Shown here piece after piece: positions 1 through 6,322 of a DNA stretch of 7,930 bases. The translations under genes were made by a program, and so were the position numbers. The stretch covers positions 1-7,930 of the forward strand of contig CAKZMS010000206.1 in the NCBI GenBank assembly GCA_937128785.1, given 5' to 3'. Every line of letters starts with the position of its first letter. Positions within the stretch are counted from its first letter, which is position 1. The DNA is from an uncultured Opitutaceae bacterium (GTDB taxonomy: Bacteria; Verrucomicrobiota; Verrucomicrobiia; Opitutales; Opitutaceae). Under the pieces are notes generated by a model. That model ran no database searches. It was not told the DNA's origin and saw nothing but the letters and a program-made list of their open reading frames with translations.

Positions 1-1
1 C

Positions 2-2095
2 CCGGAGGCCGACGCCATCTTCGCCGCGGCCATTGCGGAACAGACCGCCGCGCAAACCAGACTGAATGAGGTGCGCTCCTCCGCGACGGACTCGGAGGCC
101 TTTGAAACTTGGCTGGAGTTTCATCGTCCCGAGCTGCAGTGGCCCGGACTCGTCGGTCACCTGACATTCGATGAGATCGCCGACTTGGCCAATCCTGAAG
201 ACTTCGATCCCAAGGACAAGCACGAGACGGGCGAGTTTTCCAAATCACTGCGAAACGAGATGCTTCCGCACAAACCCGCGTTGACCAACCAGCTCAATGT
301 GCTCGTTCCCGGCAAGAAGGGCCAAGCCCTGCAATTCGAAGGCGACGCGCGCGCCTATGTTCCCGATGTCGGGCATTTTGAACGCGAAGACCCGTTCTCG
401 TTTTCGATCTGGCTGAAGCCCGATCACGTCGCCCCAAGGGAAAACGTCTTCAGTCGCGGAGCCGGTGCCGACGACGCCGCCAGCATGGGCTACGAATTCC
501 TGCTGATTGACGGCAAACCCACGGCCTCACTCATTCATTTCTGGCCCGGCAATGCTCTGCGAGTTCAGGCGGTTGAGCCCCTGTCCGCCCAGGAGTGGCA
601 TCACATCACCATTACCTACGACGGATCCAGTCGGGCGGCGGGCCTGAAGCTCTACTTGAACGGCGAGCCCCTGGCGACAGCCGTCATCAAAGACCATCTC
701 ACCAACTCTATCACGGATTGGATGAAGGTCCCGGAGAACAGTCCCCGCCAGCACATCGTGCTCGGCAACCGCTACCGTGATCGCGGATTTGTCGGTGGCC
801 AGATAGACGAGTTCAAAGTCTTCGATCGTGAGCTGACCGCCGTAGAAGCGCAGGCTCTGTTCGGTGGAGATCAGCTTGCTCAACTCCTCGCCAAAAATGT
901 CGCCGACCTGACGTCGGCTGACCGGGCAATCCTGCTCGACTACTTTCTCGCCACCACCAGCAACGACGCCCGGAAGGTTCGGGAGGAGCTTCGCCTCGCC
1001 CGTCAAAAATGGAACCGCACCATGGACGAGCTGCCGTCGATCTCGATCATGCGGGAACTCCCCGAGCCCAAGCCTGCCTTCGTGCTCGATCGAGGAGCCT
1101 ACGACGCGCACGGCGAGCCGGTGATCGCCGACACGCCCAGTTCCCTGCCCCCCTTCCCCGCCGATCAACCGCGCAACCGTCTGGGCTTGGCGAATTGGTT
1201 GTTCGAGCCTGATCACCCTCTCACCGCCCGGGTCACGGTGAACCGCTACTGGCAGCTCATGTTTGGGAACGGCATCGTGCGCACGCCCGAAGACTTCGGT
1301 AGCCAGGGCCAGCCTCCCACCCATCCGGAATTGCTCGACTGGCTCGCCCGGGATTTTGTGAACAGCGGTTGGGACGTGAAACACCTGCTGCGGCAAATGG
1401 CGCTGTCCGCCACCTACCGTCAGAGCACGGTGATCAGTGCCGCGACCCGCGAGAAGGATCCGGAGAATGTCACCTTTTGCCGCAGCGAGCCCAAGCGACT
1501 ACAGGCCGAGATGATCCGCGACAACGCCCTCGCCGTCAGCGGACTGCTGGTCGACGAGGTGGGCGGCCCGCCCACCCATCCCTACGAACTGGCGGTCGGA
1601 TTCGAACCCATGGAACCCGACGAAGGGGACGGAGTTTACCGCCGCAGTCTCTACACGCTGAACAAACGCAATTCCCCCGCCCCGGTCATGGTGGCTTTTG
1701 ATGCGCCCAAACGCGACGTATGTACGGTCCAACGGGCCGAAGTCGCATCGCCACTCCAGCCCCTGATCACGCTCAACGGTCCCCAGTTTGTGGAGGCATC
1801 CCGCGTCCTCGCCGAGGAACTGCTCAGCCGCGTCGACGGCACGCCGGAACTGCTGGTCAATGAAGCCTTCTACCGCCTGACCAGCCGCCATCCCGATCCT
1901 GACGAGCTTTCCCTGATGACCGATCTGTATGCGGTGCAGTTGGCGGAGTTCTCAACTCAACCGGAGCAAGCCGATGCCTTCCTTTCGATTGGCCAAGCCG
2001 CGGTTTCCGGGCAGGTCCCCGCCGACCAACTCGCCGCCGGCACCATTGTCGTCAATGCCCTCATGAACCTGCACGAATCCCTGACTCACCGATGA
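2..2095 (+). CDS. LamG-PSD1 (DUF1553) secreted protein, 5' end missing
   Basis: The frame is open to the left edge, so the start and N-terminal domains lie outside; 697 residues are visible. The GTG at 71 is only an internal codon. Residues about 106-288 form a LamG/concanavalin-like beta-sandwich, with the hallmark strand WHHITITYDG, LYLNGEP and a closing GGQIDEFKVFDRELT. Residues about 343-690 match PSD1/DUF1553: RGAYDAHGEPV near 364, NRYWQLMFGNG near 414, PTHPELLDWLA near 439, and a C-terminal NALMNLHESLT. In full-length relatives a PSCyt1 heme domain and a PSCyt2 (DUF1549) domain precede this arrangement, so the missing part probably carries them; that is inferred. The biochemical role of PSD1 is not established. 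LamG suggests binding of carbohydrate or another extracellular ligand. The stop overlaps the DUF1501 start as ATGA, which implies translational coupling. Family assignment is firm; function is unknown. Confidence 0.93.
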   Translation, partial: PEADAIFAAAIAEQTAAQTRLNEVRSSATDSEAFETWLEFHRPELQWPGLVGHLTFDEIADLANPEDFDPKDKHETGEFSKSLRNEMLPHKPALTNQLNVLVPGKKGQALQFEGDARAYVPDVGHFEREDPFSFSIWLKPDHVAPRENVFSRGAGADDAASMGYEFLLIDGKPTASLIHFWPGNALRVQAVEPLSAQEWHHITITYDGSSRAAGLKLYLNGEPLATAVIKDHLTNSITDWMKVPENSPRQHIVLGNRYRDRGFVGGQIDEFKVFDRELTAVEAQALFGGDQLAQLLAKNVADLTSADRAILLDYFLATTSNDARKVREELRLARQKWNRTMDELPSISIMRELPEPKPAFVLDRGAYDAHGEPVIADTPSSLPPFPADQPRNRLGLANWLFEPDHPLTARVTVNRYWQLMFGNGIVRTPEDFGSQGQPPTHPELLDWLARDFVNSGWDVKHLLRQMALSATYRQSTVISAATREKDPENVTFCRSEPKRLQAEMIRDNALAVSGLLVDEVGGPPTHPYELAVGFEPMEPDEGDGVYRRSLYTLNKRNSPAPVMVAFDAPKRDVCTVQRAEVASPLQPLITLNGPQFVEASRVLAEELLSRVDGTPELLVNEAFYRLTSRHPDPDELSLMTDLYAVQLAEFSTQPEQADAFLSIGQAAVSGQVPADQLAAGTIVVNALMNLHESLTHR

Positions 2096-3543
2096 GCGAC
2101 CATTCCCCTCTCTGCACCGGTTACGAAGATACGGCCGGACTCTCTCGCCGCTCGTTCCTGAATAAACTCGGCATGGGCTTGGGCGGGCTCGCCTTGGCGG
2201 ACCTGATGAATCCGGTTTCGGCCTTCGATCCGACCGCGCTGTTGTCGAGCACTCACATCGCGCCGAAAGCGAAGCGGGTCATTTTCCTCTACCAATCCGG
2301 CGGTCCGTCGCAGATGGATCTGTTCGACTACAAGCCGAGGCTCAACACCGAGCATGGCCAGGAACTGCCGGATTCGGTGCGCCAAGGCCAACGGCTCACC
2401 GGCATGTCGACCAACCAATCGAGCCTGCCGCTGGCGGGTTCACCCTTTGCGTTCAGGCAGCACGGCGAGAGCGGCGCCTGGCTAAGCGACGCCCTCCCCT
2501 ACCCCGCCCAAGTTGCCGACGAGATTTGCTTCGTGAAGTCGATGTATACCGAGGCCAGCAATCACGGTCCCGGTGGCACGATGATGCAGACCGGTTCGCA
2601 GATTCCCGGCCGCCCGAGCTTTGGTTCGTGGATGTCCTACGGCCTAGGTTCGATGAACGACAACCTGCCGTCCTACGTGGTGCTGAAGCCGAAGTCCGGT
2701 GGCGGCCAGCCGCTCACTTCGCGCTACTGGGATGCGGGTTTCCTGCCAGGTAAACACAACGGCGTGCAATTCCGCGCCGACAAGGATGCCGTCCTCTATC
2801 TCAACAACCCGCAGGGCGTCAGTCGCCGTGCCCGCCACGCTGCCATCGAAACCCTGCAGGAGTTGCACGAGCGCCAGCTGGCCGAATCCAGCAACCCTTC
2901 GTTGGAAAACCACATCGCCCAATACGAAATGGCATTCCGCATGCAGGCCTCGGTTCCGGAAGTCACCGACCTGAGTGGCGAACCTCAGTCCGTGCTCGAT
3001 CTCTACGGTCCCGGCGCCACCGAGGCCGGCACCTACGCGGCCAATTGTCTACTCGCCCGTCGTCTGGCCGAAAAGGGCGTGCGCTTCATCCAGGTATTTG
3101 AAAAGGGCTGGGACGCCCACGCCAATCTGCCGAACAACATTCGCAACCAGACCCGCAAAACCGATCAAGCCTCCGCCGCGCTCATCAAAGACCTCAAGAT
3201 GCGCGGCATGCTTGATGAAACGCTGGTGATCTGGGGTGGTGAATTCGGCCGCACCAACTACTCTCAGGGCAAGATGACCGCCGACAACTTCGGTCGCGAT
3301 CACCACCCGCGTTGCTTCACCATGTGGATGGCCGGCGGCGGCATCAAACCCGGCACCTCGCACGGCATCACCGACGACTATTGCTACAACATCGTGCAGG
3401 ACGGCGTGCACGTGCATGACCTCCATGCCACCATGATGCACCTCATGGGCATCGACCACGAGCGGCTCACGTTCAAATACCAAGGACGGCACTTCCGTCT
3501 TACGGATGTGCATGGTCATATCGTGAAGCCCATCCTCGCCTGA
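2092..3543 (+). CDS. DUF1501 protein, Tat-exported
   Basis: This 483-residue protein begins with a twin-arginine signal: SRRSFLNK at 18-25 followed by a Gly/Ala/Leu-rich segment to about residue 38. It should therefore be exported folded, possibly with a metal cofactor. The body matches DUF1501, a family in the alkaline phosphatase/sulfatase superfamily: FLYQSGGPSQMDLFDYKP at 65-82, GWDAH at 339-343, WGGEFGRT at 381-388, GRDHHP at 401-406 and VHDLHATMMHLMG at 441-453. The Asp and His residues in these motifs sit where the superfamily places metal ligands, but I cannot assign a substrate. The length is normal and the C-terminus (TDVHGHIVKPILA) is typical. DUF1501 genes are usual partners of PSD1 genes, as here. 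The ATG at 2092 lies in an ATGA overlap with the upstream stop and has no clear Shine-Dalgarno, so translation is probably coupled. Confidence 0.94.
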   Translation: MSDHSPLCTGYEDTAGLSRRSFLNKLGMGLGGLALADLMNPVSAFDPTALLSSTHIAPKAKRVIFLYQSGGPSQMDLFDYKPRLNTEHGQELPDSVRQGQRLTGMSTNQSSLPLAGSPFAFRQHGESGAWLSDALPYPAQVADEICFVKSMYTEASNHGPGGTMMQTGSQIPGRPSFGSWMSYGLGSMNDNLPSYVVLKPKSGGGQPLTSRYWDAGFLPGKHNGVQFRADKDAVLYLNNPQGVSRRARHAAIETLQELHERQLAESSNPSLENHIAQYEMAFRMQASVPEVTDLSGEPQSVLDLYGPGATEAGTYAANCLLARRLAEKGVRFIQVFEKGWDAHANLPNNIRNQTRKTDQASAALIKDLKMRGMLDETLVIWGGEFGRTNYSQGKMTADNFGRDHHPRCFTMWMAGGGIKPGTSHGITDDYCYNIVQDGVHVHDLHATMMHLMGIDHERLTFKYQGRHFRLTDVHGHIVKPILA

Positions 3544-3546
3544 CGC

Positions 3547-4944
3547 ATGGACTGGCTGACTTTCTTCGGGCGTTTCCACGTCCTCGCCCTTCATCTGCCC
3601 ATTGGCATCCTGTCGCTGGCCGCGATTGCGGAGATTTACTACGCCCGCAAGTCGGAGAAAGAACGACCGGACTTTCTGCGAGCCGTTTGGCTGTGGGGCA
3701 CGCTGTCCGCCGCCATCGCAGCGGGGCTGGGATACCTCCTTTCCCTGTCGGGTGGCTACGACGAAACGACGCTCGAACGTCACCTGATCACCGGCATCGC
3801 CACCGGAGTGGTGGGCTTTCTGTGTTGGTTGGTGTTTGGCCTCATCAAAGTGCGTCGGGCCGGAGCGGTCTACACCCTCGCCGGTCTCCAGTTGCTGCTG
3901 ATGGGCATCACCGGCCACCTCGGAGGCAACCTCACCCACGGTCCGGAATACCTGTTTGAGCACGCCCCCAACCCCGTGCGAAAACTCGCCGGCTTCGGTC
4001 CCCGCCGAATCGCACGGCCTGCCGTCACCGACCTTAACCAAGCCGATGTGTTTCTGGACGTTGCCCAGCCGCTGCTGGAATTGCGCTGCACGTCTTGCCA
4101 CAACCCCTCGAAGACCAAGGGCGGACTCCTGCTCGACAGCTACGAGAACATCATGCTCGGCGGCGATACCGGTGCCGCTGTCGTCCCCGGCGATCTAATC
4201 GCCAGCGAACTGAGCATCCGGATCAACCTCGATCCCGAGCACGACGACTTCATGCCCTCGGGCGGCAAGATCCCATTTACCGAGGCGCAGACCCGGGTCA
4301 TGGATTGGTGGATCGAAATTGGCGCACCTGCCGGAGGGACCATCGCCTCGTTCGCTCCGAGCCCGGAAGTATCTGCTTGGATCGCGGCGGCGCTTGATCA
4401 ACCCACGCCGGCCGTTTCCCTCACCAATGAGCTGGGGCTGCCCAAACTTCCCGCCCTTTCCCGGGACGTCCTCATGGAACTCGAATCGCTCGGGTTCGAC
4501 GCCACGCCCATCAGCGAGACGGTCACCCATCTCGACATCGACTTTTATCGGATCGGCTCCGAAACCATCACCGACGAACACGTGCAGGCTCTGCTGAAGG
4601 CGCGCGACCACATCGCCTGGCTGAATCTGGGCAACTCCGGCCTGACTGACGCCCAACTCGAGACCATCGGACAGTTGCCGAACCTCCTGAAACTCGACGT
4701 CTCCAACAACCCGGTGACCGACACCGGCATCAGTGCCCTCACGCCCCTCCCTCGTCTGCAGACCCTGAATCTGCACCACACCAAAATCACCGACAACGCC
4801 CTGCCCGTCCTGGATCAGTTGATCACCCTCGAGCAGGCCAACGTATGGGCAACATCAGTAACGCCAGGATCCGCCGCCACCCGCCCCTACGCCGAAATCG
4901 CCACGGGGTTTTCCGTCCCGGAACGGGACGGAAGTTCCAAGTAA
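3547..4944 (+). CDS. DUF2231-like membrane protein with cytochrome c and LRR domains
   Basis: This 465-residue fusion has three parts. Residues 1-130 hold about four transmembrane helices (roughly 10-31, 46-68, 79-100, 106-124) with the DUF2231-like pattern HVLALHLPIG, GGYDETTLERH and GHLGGNLTHG. Residues about 165-262 form a single-heme cytochrome c domain of the planctomycete PSCyt1 type: CTSCH at 181-185 binds the heme covalently, and Met236 in DFMPSGGK is the likely second axial ligand. Residues about 356-439 are leucine-rich repeats with a 24-residue period (356-379, 380-403, 404-427 and a partial fourth). The heme domain should face the periplasm. The protein is probably an inner-membrane redox partner for the two upstream products, with the LRR part acting in protein contact; this is inferred from architecture and neighbourhood. 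The ATG lies 3 bases after the DUF1501 stop without an obvious Shine-Dalgarno, again suggesting coupling. Confidence 0.92.
   Translation: MDWLTFFGRFHVLALHLPIGILSLAAIAEIYYARKSEKERPDFLRAVWLWGTLSAAIAAGLGYLLSLSGGYDETTLERHLITGIATGVVGFLCWLVFGLIKVRRAGAVYTLAGLQLLLMGITGHLGGNLTHGPEYLFEHAPNPVRKLAGFGPRRIARPAVTDLNQADVFLDVAQPLLELRCTSCHNPSKTKGGLLLDSYENIMLGGDTGAAVVPGDLIASELSIRINLDPEHDDFMPSGGKIPFTEAQTRVMDWWIEIGAPAGGTIASFAPSPEVSAWIAAALDQPTPAVSLTNELGLPKLPALSRDVLMELESLGFDATPISETVTHLDIDFYRIGSETITDEHVQALLKARDHIAWLNLGNSGLTDAQLETIGQLPNLLKLDVSNNPVTDTGISALTPLPRLQTLNLHHTKITDNALPVLDQLITLEQANVWATSVTPGSAATRPYAEIATGFSVPERDGSSK
4911..4933 (+). other. Perfect 10-bp GC-rich hairpin at the end of the cytochrome gene
   Basis: TTCCGTCCCG (4911-4920) and CGGGACGGAA (4924-4933) are exact reverse complements separated by the trinucleotide GAA. 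The hairpin ends 8 bases before the stop codon. No T-run follows, so it is not a standard intrinsic terminator. It might attenuate transcription, protect the 3' end of the upstream transcript, or reflect chance codon choice. Confidence 0.4.
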
Positions 4945-4948
4945 CAGG

Positions 4949-4962
4949 TATCAAGTATCAAG
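4949..4962 (+). repeat. Tandem TATCAAG heptamer, two copies
   Basis: Two perfect adjacent copies of TATCAAG lie 5 to 18 bases after the stop codon of the cytochrome gene, just before the ATTCGTG-type inverted repeat. Short runs of this kind are often the debris of a dispersed intergenic repeat. No function can be read from two copies. Confidence 0.5.
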
Positions 4963-4988
4963 AGGGCTGACTCCAACGCAGTTAGTTA

Positions 4989-5122
4989 TTAACCACAAAT
5001 AAACACGAATGGCTCCACTACCGTTACGCGATGAAGCCCGCCCAACGGATGTCTTTGTGAATCAAAAATGAAAATTACAGTGCGTCAGCCATTCGTGAAA
5101 ATTCGGGTCCATTCGTGGTTAA
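4989..5122. repeat. Imperfect inverted repeat (ATTCGTG / TTAACCAC type) reaching into the next gene
   Basis: The left arm has TTAACCAC (4989-4996) and CACGAATGGCT (5004-5014). The right arm has the exact complements AGCCATTCGTG (5087-5097) and GTGGTTAA (5115-5122), and is 10 bases longer between its two blocks. The right arm is itself periodic: CCATTCGTG occurs at 5089 and again at 5109, with a degenerate unit between them (period about 10). The two arms enclose about 72 bases. The element looks like a dispersed extragenic palindrome; sequences of this flavour are common between genes in Verrucomicrobiota, from memory. The right arm is translated as part of the propeller gene that starts at 5068. 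Confidence 0.72.
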
Positions 5123-6243
5123 AAATTTGCTGCCTCTCAGCCCTCTCTTGGTGGGGAAACATCGTTCATGGTCATCCTGACCATGACCATCACTCAGCGG
5201 ATCATACAGGAACTGTATTAACCGACGGAGCCGAAGTCATCGGCCACAACGGTCTGCGCTACCGGGTGAACCGCGAGTGGAGCCAAGCCGATCCTGCCGT
5301 CGCCCCGGTGACCAATGCCCACGCCATGATCGAGGACAGCGAAGGACACATCTACCTCGTCACCGACGATATGGCCAACGCCTTCATCGTCTACGAGAAA
5401 GACGGCACCTTCGTCCGCACCATCGCCCACGAGGACCTCAAAGGCGGTCACGGCATCGACCTCATCACCCTCGACGGCGAAGAACACCTCATCCACGTGG
5501 ATGGCGGCTGGCACCAGACTCAACCCAGTGCCTGGGAGTGGGAACGCACCAACGGCAGCGTCACCATTCTACACAAAGACGGCACCATCCGTCTCCGGCT
5601 TCCCTCTCCACACGACCTCGGCGTGTTCACCGAGGACGAACGCTACCAACCCTGTGACGTGGCGATCACGCCGGACAACGACATCCTCGTCGCCGATGGC
5701 TATGCCTCCGATCGTGTCCTGCATTTCAAACCGGACGGCACGCTCGTGCGCGTCTGGGGTGGCCCCAACCCCGGGCATCCGGGACATCTCAAAAATGCCC
5801 ATGGCATTTCCATCGATTACAGCGATCCAGCCCAGCCCAAAGTCTGGGTCAGCTCGCGCGCCGAAAACAAACTCAAGGCCTTCACGCTCGAAGGTGATTG
5901 GCTCGAGACCATCGACCTGCCCGGCGCTCGCGCCGGTCAGGCTTTTTTTGCGCACGACAAACTCTATACCGGCGTTTGCTGGTCGCTCGAGAACGGAGTT
6001 GGCCAACAACTCCCCGAGTCCGGCTTTGTGCTGATCCTCGACCAAGCGACCCACCGCGTGCTCTCCGCCCCCGGCGGCACCGAGCCCACCTTCATCGACG
6101 GCGAGCTGCAGCCGATGCATCAGGCCCAACCGATCTTCAAACACGTGCACGACCTGTACGTGGATGATCAAGGAGACATCTACGTCGGAGAGTGGAATTC
6201 GGGTAACCGCTACCCCTACAAGCTCGAGCTGATCCACGAGTAG
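5068..6243 (+). CDS. Secreted six-bladed beta-propeller (NHL), PAL-like
   Basis: This 391-residue NHL-type propeller has repeated blade motifs such as SEGHIYLVTD, DNDILVADGYASDRVLHFKPDGT and DQGDIYVGEW. Compared from memory with the lyase domain of peptidylglycine amidating enzyme (PAL), it keeps the three zinc histidines (His128, His245, His361), the catalytic-type Tyr212 in ADGY and Arg264 in SSRAENK. I see no match to the first-blade catalytic arginine. A lyase or lactonase-like reaction is possible but unproven. The ATG at 5068 is the first possible start after a stop at 5032, and it lacks a clear Shine-Dalgarno. Residues about 7-20 are encoded by the right arm of the inverted repeat and give the positive part of the signal peptide; the hydrophobic part is about 19-33. 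A His-rich stretch (H34, 36, 39, 41, 42, 46) follows. GTG codons at 5080 and 5095 are alternative starts. A separate promoter in the preceding gap is possible but I cannot place one. Confidence 0.87.
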   Translation: MKITVRQPFVKIRVHSWLKICCLSALSWWGNIVHGHPDHDHHSADHTGTVLTDGAEVIGHNGLRYRVNREWSQADPAVAPVTNAHAMIEDSEGHIYLVTDDMANAFIVYEKDGTFVRTIAHEDLKGGHGIDLITLDGEEHLIHVDGGWHQTQPSAWEWERTNGSVTILHKDGTIRLRLPSPHDLGVFTEDERYQPCDVAITPDNDILVADGYASDRVLHFKPDGTLVRVWGGPNPGHPGHLKNAHGISIDYSDPAQPKVWVSSRAENKLKAFTLEGDWLETIDLPGARAGQAFFAHDKLYTGVCWSLENGVGQQLPESGFVLILDQATHRVLSAPGGTEPTFIDGELQPMHQAQPIFKHVHDLYVDDQGDIYVGEWNSGNRYPYKLELIHE

Positions 6244-6244
6244 T

Positions 6245-6280
6245 TCGCGGGTGAGTCGCGGGTATCGAACCGTTCGAACG
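6245..6280. repeat. Direct repeat and palindrome between the propeller genes
   Basis: The 79-base gap between the two propeller genes contains TCGCGGGT at 6245-6252 and again at 6256-6263 (11 bases apart), and the perfect 10-base palindrome CGTTCGAACG at 6271-6280. The 11-base spacing is close to one DNA turn, so protein binding is conceivable, but the segment is GC-rich and chance is a fair explanation. Confidence 0.3.
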
Positions 6281-6310
6281 CGGGAGGGCATCGCGTTCTG
6301 GCATAACAAC

Positions 6311-6315
6311 GGAGG
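6311..6315 (+). promoter_or_regulatory. Shine-Dalgarno that fixes the start of the second propeller
   Basis: GGAGG lies 7 bases before the ATG at 6323, an ideal spacing. It favours this ATG over the in-frame GTG at 6251, because the 24 residues between them are not signal-like and include Trp, His and Asn residues. It is the only strong ribosome binding site seen in the window. Confidence 0.8.
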
Positions 6316-6322
6316 GCGCTCC

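Noticed and set aside
71..73. GTG at 71 as the start of the LamG-PSD1 gene
   Set aside because: The frame is open to the window edge with coding-like Ala/Glu/Gln-rich codons, and the family normally has large N-terminal domains, so the gene begins upstream.
527..1396. Antisense open frame of 289 residues opposite the LamG-PSD1 gene
   Set aside because: The plus-strand frame has clear LamG and PSD1 motifs; the antisense product matches nothing I recognise.
3049..4101. Antisense open frame of 350 residues opposite the DUF1501 and cytochrome genes
   Set aside because: It spans the junction of two well-recognised genes on the other strand, has a low-complexity His/Gly/Val-rich translation with no recognisable domain, and is explained by the high GC content.
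5015..5086. Small gene, promoter or non-coding RNA between the arms of the inverted repeat
   Set aside because: I found no convincing -35/-10 pair, no terminator and no extra open frame; the segment is best left as the repeat interior plus the propeller's first codons.
6251..6322. GTG at 6251 as the start of the second propeller
   Set aside because: The added 24 residues would bury the signal peptide, and the GGAGG at 6311 points to the ATG at 6323.
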